A program made the translations under genes and the position numbers. A stretch of DNA of 64,000 nucleotides from Gordionus sp. m RMFG-2023 (Eukaryota > Nematomorpha > Gordioida > Chordodea > Parachordodidae): contig NC_088775.1 of the NCBI RefSeq assembly GCF_954871325.1, positions 55,963,561 through 56,027,560 on the forward strand, given 5' to 3'. Of the stretch, positions 36,001 to 47,665 are shown one piece after another. The notes below the pieces were generated by a model. It saw only the letters and a list, made by a program, of their open reading frames with translations. It did not search any database and was not told the origin of the DNA. Position 1 is the first letter of the stretch; the number at the start of each line of letters is the position of its first letter.

Positions 36001-36350
36001 GTTCATGCCTATCAGATGAAAATTTTGAAAAGCAATTATTATTAAAAATTAATAAGAAAAATTTTTTATAAATTTATTTTTTTATCGCTCTATTATATCG
36101 TATTTATAATTATATTATCAAAATAATACTATTATTTTTTATCATGGCTAATATATTGTGTTGAAAAATATAAGGCATTTATTTATATTAAATTAAATTT
36201 AAAAAAAAATTTATCATAAAATTTTGAACGATGAACGCGTTCATGAACTTGAACGATGAACGCGTTCATGAACTTGAACGATGAACTTGAACGCGTTCCT
36301 TTTTTTGAATTTGAACGTGTTCGATTTTTTTAAAGATGTTTACAGCACTA
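33074..36350 (+). mobile_element. hAT transposon with complete ends
   Basis: The 3277-bp element has ends CAGTGTTGTAAACGAACG and GATGTTTACAGCACTA and an exact 8-bp duplication AAAATAAC at 33066-33073 and 36351-36358. Both subterminal regions carry repeated GAACGCGTTC palindromes, probable transposase-binding sites. It encodes the seven-exon transposase described separately and lies inside another hAT MITE. Confidence 0.92.
33487..36071 (+). pseudogene. hAT transposase, BED finger to hATC domain
   Basis: Exons inferred from GT/AG junctions and frame: to 33689 (BED finger, PWPKYQKYF then CKMCP ... LKRHLI), 34198-34583 (completes H-x4-H, then KPAFVKMITTL and TADLWSS), 34633-34839 (MTVHWLDAVTLERKSACLAC, VTDNARNF), 34890-35345 (SCACHNLNLVA, ITRWNSYYNSL), 35409-35574, and 35627-36071 with the dimerisation signature IPSSAPVERVFSIAN. 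Introns are short except the first (33690-34197). Frameshifts are needed near 33545, 35085 and 35440, so this copy is probably inactive. hAT transposases cut and paste DNA with 8-bp duplications. It stays well preserved overall, suggesting recent activity. Confidence 0.85.
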
Positions 36351-36939
36351 AAAATAACTCATTTTTAAATATATTATTTGAACCTATAAGTAATATATTT
36401 TCTAATATAAATGGATTCCTATTTGTTTGTTGTGACGATGACACAAATTTTAGACCCGAAAGAGCCCTCAGAAACTTGTGTTTCGGGAACCGCCAGTACT
36501 ATAAGAGCAAGTTTATATAATTCTGGATATTCAAATTATTTCCATTTCTAAAATATAAAAACTGAACCGGTTTAACCGTTTTTATAAAGGATCTTTTTAC
36601 TCCTTCAAAAAATAATTATATCGGTTACGGTTATGGTTCAGATATTTATAACGGTTTATAATGGTTTAACAATTCGTTACGGTTTACTCTGGGTCCCTGA
36701 TAAAAAAAATCATCATGCATTTAAAGAATTGTATCAATGCTGCTCAGCAGCCATCATCATTAGGATACCAACGGCTTCTTGTGTGACCTCTCTCTCTACA
36801 ATAAAGAGAGTTCTATCGAGCACTAGAGTGTCGATGAAATATCAACGCAAGCTGTTATAATTTAAAAAATAAAATTATTGTATTATATTATAGTATTATT
36901 TTGTATTCATATTATAGTATTATTTTATATTCATATTAC

Positions 36940-39379
36940 CAGAGTTGTTAAAAGATACTTTTTAAATGGATCTAGATACAGAGAGCTTTTAAATATCTTG
37001 ATACAGATACAATTTAAAATGTATCTAGGTACAGATATAATTTAAAATGTATCTAGGTACAGATACATTTTTTTTATACTCTTAGATAAGGTTTGAATAA
37101 ACCTAAATTAGGATTCTATTGTGAAAATTCATGAAATGATCTAAAATATTTATTGACTCGATATCACATTTATCAAAATATAACTAAAATAATGATTTTT
37201 AGATTTTAATATAATATATGATTAATATAAAAATTATTTATAATCATTTAATCATATATTGGTCATTAAGACATCCTTGTTTATCTGTAAAGACATTCTT
37301 AGCTATATTAAAAAGTCTTTCAACAGGGGCGCTGGAAGGGATTGTGGTGTTATATTTAATGAATAACATTTTTATATCAGGATATTGTTTAAAAATACTA
37401 AAATCTCGGCATTCATTTTTGAAAAAACTATTTAAAATTTGTTGATTATCAGAATTTAAATCATTAACAATCATATCTCCTGCTGTGGGATACTGAAAAA
37501 AATCGGATTTTAAATTATTGTTTTTTTTCACAGGTTAATTTGCACTCATTTGAAGACTTTGATAATTCCTCAACTAATCTTTGTATTAATTGTTTTTTTA
37601 ATTAAAATTTTCATCAATTTGTAACCATGTTTAATCTAGTTTAAAAAGAGGATGAAGCATAGTTGCCAAATTATTTTCATCTTCAAAAATTGTCCCAATA
37701 AACCTAGAATTATTAAATATTGATTAATTTATTATTAACTTACCTATCTTCAATCATTTTAAGTAAGGCATTTAAGAGTGGTAAACAAAATTTTAGGTTC
37801 ATTTGTTTAAAATTTTTCAATTTAATAATGAGCTGGGAAATAGTTGCATAGTAATAAGCTGTGAACATATATTTATCTCTCTGCAGGATATCAAGTTAGC
37901 TTGCTACCGGCTTCATTAACTAATTTAAAATAATGCTGTATATATAAATTTTATTTATAACTTACTAAACAATATTCATGAATAAAATCACATTCATTAG
38001 ATAAAAATCTAGATAGTTTTATTCCATTGCAAATCTTGTCTAATTTTTCAAATTTAAAATTAATAATTTCTGACATTAATTGTAAAGAATATTAAATATT
38101 ATAATAAAAATTATAGTTTACCCTCTGATATTGTTAACACTGCAAGGCTCTATTTGCATCTACAGTGGCAACAAGATTCAATGTGTGACTGGCACAACAT
38201 TGATGATTAGGTAAAATATATTACAAGCCAACGCTACATTTTTCCTTTCCAAACTTGTTGGATCTATATAGTGTGCAGTGACTCCTATGTAAGAACTAAA
38301 AATTAACATTTCTTAAAACTGCTCAAATAATTTGTTTGTAATTAAATTATTATACAAATTTAAATGTTAGCTATACCGGCGATAGGCACTCCAACAATCT
38401 GCTGTTGTACATATTAACGATGGTTCTAATGATTTCTTTCTTTTCATTCTCATCTTTGGGAGATTTTAGCAACCACTGTCTGTCGGCAAATATATTTTTT
38501 TGTGGAGCTAATGTTTTGATCATTTTTATAAATGAAGGTTTTTCAACAATTGAAAATGGCTGAATGTTATCTATAATAAAATCAGTTATTAAATCATCTA
38601 AAGTGGTTTGGGTTAAAGTCTGAGGTCTCTTGGAAAAAAAATCAATGGACAATGAGCCTAGTCCAATATTTTCTTTAATAGATTTTTTCTCCTTCTCCTT
38701 CCCCTTTTTTATTTGGTTTAAGAGTGTTTGATGTTTTCTCTTAAAATTTAAACATTTATTTAGTATCTATACCTTTAAATGTTTTACAAAGTTGCAAGTT
38801 GAGGTAATGCTAACTGAAATTTGCATATTTTTTGGTAGACATGGCAAACATTTTACTAACAGAGATTTGTTTTTATTTTGAGATATTATTTTAAAATATG
38901 GTCTATAAATTAGCCATGGAAGAATGTCGTCATTTTCGTCATCAATATTAATCTTAAAAATTAATATAATAGAATAAAATAAAATACCAATTTCATTGCA
39001 ATTAAAAATGGCAAATTCCTCGAGATGGATTGTAATATCAGAATTTGCTTGTTATTGATAACTCGGACATAATATTTAATTAATATTTATATATTCATTT
39101 TATATATAAGTTTTAATATTTTACATATATATATAATTTTTTAATATATATTAATATTAAGTTATTTGCTCATATGAAATAAAATAAATTTTACATTCAA
39201 TTTTTATTCATAATATAAAAAAGCGTTAAATAGAAGTATATCAAAATGTATCTTAAAAAGTATCTAAACAGATACCTCTAAAATAATATCTAGATACATA
39301 CAGATACTTTAATAAAAAATCTATCCAGATACAGATACCACATTTTTATATCTAGTATCTAGATACTTTAACAGCTCTG
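36940..39379 (-). mobile_element. hAT transposon, - strand, complete ends
   Basis: The 2440-bp element has ends CAGAGTTGTTAAAAGATAC and GTATCTAGATACTTTAACAG.. (to CTCTG) and an exact 8-bp duplication CATATTAC at 36932-36939 and 39380-39387. Both ends carry many TATCTAGATAC/GTATCTGTATC words. The copy at 57725-60726 belongs to the same family. Confidence 0.9.
37244..38960 (-). pseudogene. hAT transposase remnant
   Basis: Read on the - strand: a BED-finger start with KCLPCLPKNMQ near 38850, a frame at 38652-38371 with IVEKPSFIKMIKTLAPQKNI, scattered middle pieces, and a C-terminal frame at 37531-37244 with MLFIKYNTTIPSSAPVERLF, the hATC signature. The last residues are altered relative to the 60.1-kb copy by a frameshift, and part of the catalytic core is deleted. 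Introns resemble those of the element at 33-36 kb, pointing to related families. Confidence 0.75.
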
Positions 39380-39606
39380 CATATTACATTAAAAAATTTT
39401 CATGTCCACATTCAAACACGACGTTTTTTCAAAACGTTTTCCGAGGCACTTTTCGCAATTTTTTTTACTTCTAAACAAGCAACAATTTATATTAAACAGC
39501 TGATTTTTTATGCAAATGAATCTTATAACAAGATATTTTATTTTGAGACATTATAAAAAAAAATGAAAAGTAAGTATAATCTATAAAGAAAAGATCTGTA
39601 CTAAAT

Positions 39607-39930
39607 TAATCCCAATTCTTTTACTATCTTGGACTATCCAGGAATGTTTTCTATTACATACTTAATAAAATTGAAAATAAAATGTGCATTGAATGCACAT
39701 TTGGTATAGCTACTGCTAAATTTGCCATTCTTTCTAAAGCTATAGCGTGCTCAGTTAAAAATGCTGATAAAATAATTTGCGCAATTATTCTATTACATAA
39801 TATTATTATTGATTATGATAAAATTGAATACACACCTAATACTATACCTATTCCTGAAAATTTGGGGCCCAGTAGAACTTTAAATGCATCAAGTATTAAT
39901 TCAAGAGCAATGAGAGATTTATTTTATTAA
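39607..39930 (+). pseudogene. Harbinger transposase, internally deleted
   Basis: The frame reads LGLSRNVFYYILNKIENK and then CIECTFGIATAKFAILSKAI, with IICAIILLHNIIIDYD after it. ECTFG..K.RF.IL and C..LHN belong to the C-terminal end of the DDE nuclease of HARBI1-like transposases. The preceding stretch looks like the N-terminal helix region (LS...F..LL..I), so the catalytic middle with the first two acidic residues is missing. The element therefore could not move by itself. It ends at 39930, 158 bp before the convergent end of the second gene. Confidence 0.7.
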
Positions 39931-40177
39931 AGACTATTTTAATTCTTAAATTTATGTATAACTTAACATTTTATATCATTATATATTAAATAAATATATC
40001 TATTTGGTATGTGTATAAAAATCTTTATTTTAACTTGAGCTTATATATAAAACTATTTAATTTCATCAACATTTTGTATTAATAAGCATCATATTCTATC
40101 TGGATCATTGTCAATTTCCAACATTTTATCAAAATATTTTTTCATAGGATCTTTTTTTACCCTAATCCTTTTTACAG

Positions 40178-40246
40178 GTCTTGGCCTAATGGGTTATGAT
40201 GTATGCTTGTAAACAAAAGATCCCAGGTTCAATCCTGGGAAGGAAC
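40178..40246 (+). repeat. tRNA-like sequence at the LINE's upstream end
   Basis: TGGCCTAATGGG fits a pol III A box and GGTTCAATCC a B box, with the T-stem pair CCCAG/CTGGG and an anticodon-loop-like CTTGTAA. The anticodon stem does not pair. It may be a tRNA-derived SINE or part of the LINE 5' region rather than a tRNA gene. Confidence 0.45.
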
Positions 40247-40249
40247 ATA

Positions 40250-43200
40250 AATATTTTCAGGTTTTTCTTCGATGACTGATGTGTAAAGACATATGGTAAG
40301 ATAAATTTAGGAGCTTAGAGATGACACCCCGGTCACCAACAAGCCTGGACAGTTGGGTGCTAAGGATACTTGTCCAATAAACAAAAATGAAGGAAACAAA
40401 CAAAAATAGGAGTAGGAAAGTTAGGGCGTTCCCCCCAAGCGATGCTCAAGCTGTAGACCTCCTTCCTGTGAAAAGTAAAATAAAGGTCAAAGCAAAGAAA
40501 ACAAGGTTAGCAAGTTTGATTATTGGGACACTTAAAGATAAGACGAGAGAATTGGCATCAATGTTGAACAAGAAAAAAGTTGATATAGGTGCATACAGGA
40601 GAGGAAATGTAAAGGTCAGAAGACTTTAATGATTGGAGATTGGATTAAATTGTACTATATTGGAATTGTTAGCAATAGGAAGGATGGCATTATCCTCGGT
40701 CATGATCTAACCACCTCAGTGATAGAAGTTAATAGGATCTCTGATAGACTAATGAAGATAAAACTCTGCATTGGTCAATCAATACTAAACATCCTTTCAG
40801 TATATGCTCCTCAAACGGGTTGCAAAGAAGAGGAGAAAGATGACTTTAGAGATATCCTTGATGAAGCTGTAATGGAAATCCCTAAGGATGACCTAGTCAT
40901 AATAGGTGGTGACTTAAATACTCATATGAGAAAAGCAAGAGATAGCTACAAAAGGCATCATGGTGGTTTTGGATATGGAGAAAGAAATGATGAAGGAGAG
41001 CATGTACTGAAATTTTCGCAAGCCTTCTACCTTGCCTTAACCAACACTTACTATAGAAAAAAAGACAGTCATTTAATAACATATGAAAGTGGTACAAGGA
41101 AAATCCAGATAGATTACATGCTTATCTCTCGCAGAAGATTAAAAGATGTAATAGACTGCAAAGTCATCCCAGGAGAAGATATTGCCGCACAACAAAAGTT
41201 ATTAGTCATGTATTTACACCTCACAAATAAATCCACTCACAAAAAGATAAAATTGAAACCAGGCATCAAAAAAGGTAAATTAAAAACAATGACAGATGCC
41301 CTTGCAATCAATGCAAACATTGAAACAATAGATTCCTCACAAGTCAGTGAAAAAATGTGGACAGATCTTTCATCCCGATTAATAGACACTGCCAAATCGA
41401 CATTAGGCTTGACAAGGGGAGGTAACAAATCATACAAAGAACTATGGTGGTGGAATGAAGAGGTACAAACCACTATACAGGAGAAAAAAGCCCTTTAAAA
41501 AATAGGTACAAATTCAAAAAACACAGATGACAGGACAAAATACAAAAAATCCAAAAGAATATAGCTACAGAGGCGGTGGCTAGGGCCAAAGGAATGGCAT
41601 ACGATGACATGTACGAAGAACTACATACAAAAGAGGGGCAAAATAAAGTATACAGATTAGCCATACAGCGAGAAAAGAATTCTAGAGATATAAATGGAGC
41701 TCCGAAAGTAATCAAAAATAAAGATGGGAAATTGATAAAAAGAAAAAGAAACAATGAATAGATGGAAAAAATATTTTCAGGAGCTTCTCAACTTTAATCC
41801 CCACATACTACAGCTAGTTGAACACTCCCCATGTCACCTTGTACAACCAATAACAGAACAAGAAATAATCACATGCATCAAGCATATGAAAAACAACAAA
41901 GCTAGAGGTCTAGATGATATCCAATAGAAAGCCTTAAAGCACTAGGAGATGATGTATTACATCTCCTCACTAATCTATACAATAAAACTGGGAAAATGAA
42001 GAGATTCCTCAAAAATGGAGGCTGAGCTATTTAATTCCAATCTTCAAAAATAAAGGGGATCCAACTCGAAATTACAGGGGCATAAAACTAATGTCACACT
42101 GTCTTAAACTCTAAGAAAAAATAATAGAAAAAGTCTAGAGACATAATCGAAATAGGAGAGACTCAATTTGGCTTTATGCCTGGAAGATCAACAACTGATG
42201 CAATCTACGCAATTAGACAAATAAGTGAAAAATGGAGGGAAAAGAACAAAAAGCTACACATGGTCTTTCTCGATCTAAAAATAGCATTCGATAGAATCCC
42301 AAGAAAACTTATCTGGTGGGCGCTACGCCACAAAAAGGTTCCCGAAAAATATATAAGAATAATACAGGATATGTATATGGGTCATAAAACAATGGTCCGT
42401 AGCACAACAGGTACTTCAGCAGGCTTCACAATAACCGAAGGAGTTCATAGGGTCGGCTCTCAGCTCACTTTTCTTCATTACAGTAATAGATGTATTATCA
42501 CAGTCTATACCTCAAACAGTCCCGTGGAATATGATATTTGCAGATGATATTGTGATACTTGCCGAATCCATGAAATGAAAGAAAGATTAGTGAGTTGGAT
42601 AAGTATACTAGAAATGCACGGACTAAAAGTAAATAGAAAAAAGACGGAGTATATGGTGATAGGAAAAGATGAAACAGAGAGCATTGATATAAATGAATGG
42701 CAGATATCGGCAATTAAAAGCTGGGCTCCACTATACAAACAATTGGCACATTAGAGAAAGAGATAAAGAGTAAAATTAATCAAGGGTGGTTAAAGTGAAG
42801 ATCTTTATCTGGAGTGCTCTTCGACAAAGGAATCAAATGAAGGTAAAAATTTACAATTCCATAGTACAACCAATTATTCTATATAGTTCGGAAACATGGC
42901 CAACCAAAGATTCAGACGAGAGAAGTCTACAAACTATGGAGATGAGAATGCTGAGGATGATTGCTAGGTTAACAAATAAGGATAAAGTGCTCAGTACAAA
43001 AATACTAGGAAGTTTAAAGGTAGTGCCCATTAAGACTAAGATAATAATAAACAGACTTAGGTTGTATGGGCACATAATGAGAAGACCTATGAACTATTGG
43101 AAGTGATGGGCAAACGTAATAGAGGAACACCACAACTTCAATTGGGGCCATAAAGTTATAGCCAATATAAAGAAGTATAAGTTAGATAAAAGAGATAGAA

Positions 43201-43270
43201 TGAATAACATAAAGTGGAGAGAGATATTGAAGGAGCTTACCACCAGAAAAGGTGAAAGCTAAAGAGAAAA
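40250..43270 (+). mobile_element. RTE-like LINE, degenerate
   Basis: One protein is spread over several frames. Endonuclease parts: RLASLIIGTLKDKTRELASM (40501 on), then LSVYAPQTGC, VIIGGDLNTHM and IQIDYMLISRRR up to 41498. RT parts: PITEQEIITCIKHMKNNKAR near 41850, FGFMPGRSTTDAIYAIRQI near 42180, VFLDLKIAFDRIPRKL, FADDIVI near 42540, and the tail LYSSETWPTKDSDERSLQTM then RLRLYGHIMRRP to 43106. EN-RT order and motifs fit the RTE/BovB-like group. Many frameshifts separate the parts, so it is dead. It lies within the second gene of the Harbinger element. Confidence 0.8.
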
Positions 43271-43650
43271 AAAATATTCTCATTATTATCTGTTTTTTTC
43301 TGGGTGTAGTGGAGGTAGTAAGAAATGATAAAGAATCATACCATTTCCATGGAGTGCTAGATTTAGCAGCATCCCCTCAATGTATTTCTTCTCTCTTTCT
43401 CTTTTCCTTTAAAAAGGAATCTCTCAAATTATTCCATTTTAATTTGCATACACTTGTGGGTGAATAAGCCTGGTAAATAATATATAGGATAAAGATAAAT
43501 AATTTTACTTAAATAAGGATTTATGTTGTTTTGATTTATTAAAAGAAATATTAATTATTTTATATATTATTAATTATTAAAATTCATATTCCATATTAAA
43601 GCTTATTAATATATAGTATTTAATTAAAAAGTAGTCAACATTAGGTGATT
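43271..43650 (+). other. LINE 3' region or Harbinger interior
   Basis: No frame is convincing. The 3' boundary of the LINE probably lies between 43270 and 43500; a GATAAAGATAAATAA stretch at 43488 could be the simple-repeat tail typical of RTE elements. Confidence 0.4.
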
Positions 43651-44015
43651 CAATGTAAAGTCTTGTTATACTTTTTAGCACATAATGTCCAAAGTTCGTC
43701 GACTAATAATCTATTAGAATAATTATCATTACATTGGTTCCATAAATCGTCGTGATCCTCTACAAAATTTATCAAATCAGATACAAAATTTCCCCTAAGA
43801 TCATTTCATTTATTGAATATTAATATATAAATAATAACTTGTCCACTTCAATCGTATCAGACGCCATTTAATTTAAAAAAAATCAAGCTAGTTTGTTATT
43901 AAAATAAACGCAAAATGGTATGCATTTAAAAAACGTTTTGTTTGGAAGCACACAACTATTAAGCTGAATTTGTTATTTATTGCTTTGAAAAAAAACGTCG
44001 TGTTTGGAAGTCGCC

Positions 44016-44786
44016 TATGAATATTATTTATTTTATTTTAAAAAAATAGTGGGTACCTCAAGTAAGCAGCTGGCCCCCCTAGCTGAATTTTCCTGCCTGG
44101 CTACGGCCCTGATTAAATCATTTACTGTTATAATAATTATATAGCAGACACGTCAAATCCAAATAATTATACAACTTTTTTTTATTTAGTTAGAAAATAA
44201 ATAAATTCTATCGTAAAAATAGAGTTTATTAAATGTATAACAAATTATAAAAAATATATAAAATAATATAAATTTAAATTGAGAATATATATTCAATATA
44301 AAAATGAATGGATATCAAATATTGTATATATATGTTGTGTTTAATACCTAATCTCGTTGGGACGTATTTTTTACTTTAAAAAAATCTCTTATAATATAAT
44401 CTCCCACCAAAGCCTCCCCACATTGTTTGTCATATAATCTTATTTTTATTTTATACCTTTGGTATTATTAAAGAGATAAAAGAGTGTTATTATAAGTTTT
44501 CTTTTTTTTCCCACTCCAAACAGTATTATTCTTTATTCTGTTTTACCCTAATTGTAATTTATAGACAACTTGTTTTTATATTTTATTCTCTTGAAACTGT
44601 TCCTAGCCAGTTTCAAGGATGGCCAATACATGAAAAAAATATTATAAAAATACGTCGATGGATTTTTTTTTTGTTTTGTAATTTTTTTAGTATATAAGAA
44701 CCCCAAAAAAATTATACGGGAGATGAAATAATTTATGAATTTATTTTTGTATTTTGTCTTATTATTCTTGTAAAATTGAATATATC
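44016..44786. other. A+T-rich spacer with an orphan hAT-like end
   Basis: At about 44085-44113 the sequence CCTGCCTGGCTACGGCCCTG looks like a hAT right end (CAGGGCCGTAGCCAGG reversed), but no partner end was found. The remaining 670 bp show nothing. Confidence 0.45.
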
Positions 44787-45073
44787 TGTTGTATTATGAT
44801 ATGAAAATGTATTGATTTTTTTGTTAAAATTAGGTTATTGATTAAAGTATAAAGAAAAATATATATATCGATTTGATATTATTGATTTTTATGATGATTT
44901 TATATATAGTTTCGCTCGCGATTTTGGTATAGATTTTTTGATATTATAGTTTTCATATATAGTTTTTTTTTTGATGTTTTTCCAAAATTGTAAAAAAAGA
45001 TAATATATATTTTTGGTCTGAAATAAAAAAAAGAAAGAAAAATAAAAATTTGTCTTAAAAATTGATCACCACA
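44787..45073 (+). repeat. Element A 5' LTR
   Basis: 287 bp, TG...CA ends, matched by 57381-57696. Confidence 0.9.
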
Positions 45074-45376
45074 GTTTGGTGCCTTTCATATTTAAAGATA
45101 CCTGGCGGAACACCATTGGCTACCATTGTATAAATTAAAGACCGAAAATTATTTTAAAAAAGTTTAAAAAAAAGAAAAATTCGAGAAAAAAAAAAGGTAA
45201 AAATATTTTTTTAGATAAGTTTATATGAATTGTTTTTTTATAATATTAATAATTATAGCTATAGTTTATGTTTTTTCTTTTAGAATAGTTAAAATTTTTT
45301 AGTAAAATTACTAATAAGCTTACTATAATATAAAAAATTGAAATTAAAAAAAAAATAGTTAAAGATTTTAAAAAAA

Positions 45377-46225
45377 ATGTGGAATAAAAAAATAATTACC
45401 ACTAAAAATTATTTTGAATTAAAAGAGTTGGCACAGGGAGAGATATATGTGAGTATAGTTGTATTAATAATGTTATGGATTGGAGGATATTTATGTTATA
45501 AAAAAAATAGAAATAAAGAATTGAATAGAATAAGGTGTGTAAAGCAAATTGAACAGGAAAATAGGGAATGGAAATTAAAAAAAAGGAAAATGAAAATGAT
45601 GAAATTAAAAGAATAGAACAAAAAAAGTAAAGAAATAGAAATTGAAAAATTGAAAAAAGATATGAGAGAAGAATGGGAAGCGGAAAAAAAGAAAATAGAA
45701 GAAATGGAATTAAAGAAAAGAGAGGAAAAAGAGAAAATGGAATTAAGGAGAAAGAAGGAAGAAATACTAGAAATAGAAATGGCAGAAATAAAAATAAAGG
45801 AATTGGAAGAAAAAAATGTAAATAAAAGAATAGAACAGAATTATAAAAGTAAAGAATGTTATAATTGTGGAAAATTTGGGCATTTAAGCAGAGAATGTAA
45901 TGCCAAGGTAAATATAGGAGTTATACCGAAAATATGTAAAAGATGTGGAAATAAGGGTCATAATGCGGAAGAATGTTACGTTCCAGCGTACAAATTGGTA
46001 AATGGGAACCAAAAAAATGAGATATCTTGTGAAAATTGTGGGAATTTAGGACATACTAAGGATAAATGTTATAAAAGTGAACAAGGTGTTTGCAAAGCGT
46101 TTCCAGCGGTGGAATACGTAGGAAATGAGCAGAAAAATATAGTTAAAAGAATTAATAGAGAGTATATAACTTGTTATAAGTGTCGAAATATTGGGCATTA
46201 TGCGAAGAATTGTACAGTAGGATGA
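45377..46225 (+). pseudogene. Element A gag-position region
   Basis: The first part carries a predicted membrane segment (IYVSIVVLIMLWIGGYLCY) followed by Lys/Glu-rich sequence likely to form a coiled coil. The second part ends in four CCHC knuckles (CYNCGKFGHLSREC, CKRCGNKGHNAEEC, CENCGNLGHTKDKC, CYKCRNIGHYAKNC). Such knuckles bind RNA in Gag proteins. No capsid domain with a major homology region is recognisable. The layout resembles that of element B's first frame, although the sequences are far apart. Confidence 0.7.
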
Positions 46226-46276
46226 CTGTATGATAGTGAAATAAAAACATTTGGAAGAGTTACATCAAAAAATGAG

Positions 46277-46978
46277 TTGGATCTATTGAAAGAAGATATT
46301 TATAAAAATAAGATAAATGATCATATTGAAATAGAAAGTAAAAATGAAGGAAATAATAACACTTATGGGATTTATAAAAATATGTTGGAAAATGAAACAC
46401 GAAAGAATATACATATTAGTAATTTACCTATCTTTAAGTTGGAAGATAATAAAAATTTTGATCAATATCCAAGAGTAAAAGTGAATGTAGGAAATAAAGA
46501 GATTTGGATGTTATTGGATACAGGGGCAACAATATCTGTGATGGGGTATAATGAATTTTACAAGTTATGGCCGAATGAACACATAATTAAAGATAGAATG
46601 AGGGTAAAACAATTGAATGGTTCAGAAAATATGGCATTGGGAAAAGTAAATTTACCGGTATTAATAAATAACGAATTAATAAATTTGGATTTGTGGGTAT
46701 TAGAAGAAAAAATTGATACAGTTTTGGGATGGAATTGGATATCAAAATTTGGTTTAGAAAATATTTTGTTGAATATATTTCAGGGGAAAAATGAAAATAA
46801 AAATATTGAAGTATTAAAAAAATCTGTAAAAGAGGTGGATGTTAAAAACTCGGGTAATAAGTTAATGAAAGAAATTATAGAGAATAATAAAATTGAGAGT
46901 ATGATAAATAATAATCAAAAAATTTTGGATAATAAAGAAAATGAATTTGTGGAAAGTAAAATACTAAAAGATGATTAA
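46277..46978 (+). pseudogene. Element A aspartic protease region
   Basis: WMLLDTGATISVMG is the retropepsin catalytic site, and VLGWNWISKFG marks the end of the fold. It aligns in layout with the protease of element B (MLFDTGASISIMS). Confidence 0.8.
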
Positions 46979-47665
46979 ATTAAAAATATATTAAATAATT
47001 CTGAGGAAGTTCAGAAAAATGAAAAAATTATAAGTGATAAAAGGGGTCAGGAAAAACTTGATATTTTGGATAACAAAATTAATATAAGTTTAATACCTGA
47101 GCCTGATATGGAAATTAAAAAAAATATTGATTTGGAAATTGAAAATATTTCTGTTGATTTGGAAGTTGATAATATTTTGGAAAATTCAGAAATTAAAAAA
47201 ATAGTGATTTGGAAATTGAAAATATTTCGGTTGATCTGAAAGTGAAAAGTATTGTGGGAATTGATGATGAAGATTTTAATTTGGAAATAGGCAATAAAAT
47301 TATTTCAGGGAAATCGAGGATGGGGAATAATTATATAAAATGTGATGAGATTTACAAAGAATTAAATTTAGAAAGGGAGAAAATACCTGTATCGCAAAAA
47401 TTTCCGGTGAAATTGGTGAGAAAAAAAATTGATAAGAATGTAATAATAAAGGAAATTGATGAAAGTCATGATTTTGGAATTTTAAAGGATTCCGTTAGGG
47501 ATTTGGTAAATAAATATAAAGAGATTTTTAATGAAGAATTAGGGAAGGATATAGTCCACAGTATTGTGCTGTACGTAGAGTACCTTTTGAATGGAGGGCA
47601 GAAATAGAAAAAGAATTAAATAAGTGGTTAAGAGATGGGATAATTTGTCCTATTGGATATAGCGA

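Larger units (their letters stand above)
32843..36699. mobile_element. Outer hAT MITE hosting a full hAT
   Basis: The ends CAGGGACCCGAACCG and its partner CTCTGGGTCCCTG are inverted, and the 8-bp duplication ATAAAAAA lies at 32835-32842 and 36700-36707. Inside are many AACCG/CGGTT words. Subtracting the inner element (33074-36350) leaves about 570 bp of non-coding sequence, so this is a MITE. A related remnant lies at 19490. Confidence 0.85.
40089..43867 (-). pseudogene. Harbinger second ORF (MADF/Myb-like), LINE-interrupted
   Basis: Reading from 43867 on the - strand, MASDTIEVDK is followed by a short intron (GTTATT...TTAG) and GNFVSDLINFVEDHDDLWNQ then NRLLVDELWTLCAKKY, a MADF domain (LI..VE.H..LW...........W). 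The C-terminal piece, KRIRVKKDPMKKYFDKMLEI then DNDPDRI and a TGA at 40091-40089, lies on the other side of the LINE. In Harbinger elements this protein binds DNA and helps the transposase enter the nucleus. The MADF frame ends prematurely about 70 codons in. Confidence 0.7.
39404..44015. mobile_element. PIF/Harbinger element split by a LINE
   Basis: The ends GTCCACATTCAAACACGACG (39404) and CGTCGTGTTTGGAAGTCGCC (to 44015) are inverted with 16 of 20 matches, followed inward by AAAACGTTTT on both sides. Two convergent genes lie inside: a shortened transposase (+) and a MADF-domain protein (-), the two-gene layout of PIF/Harbinger. An RTE-like LINE (about 40250-43270) sits within the second gene. 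No TWA duplication is clear. It starts 16 bp after the duplication of the preceding hAT. Confidence 0.75.
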
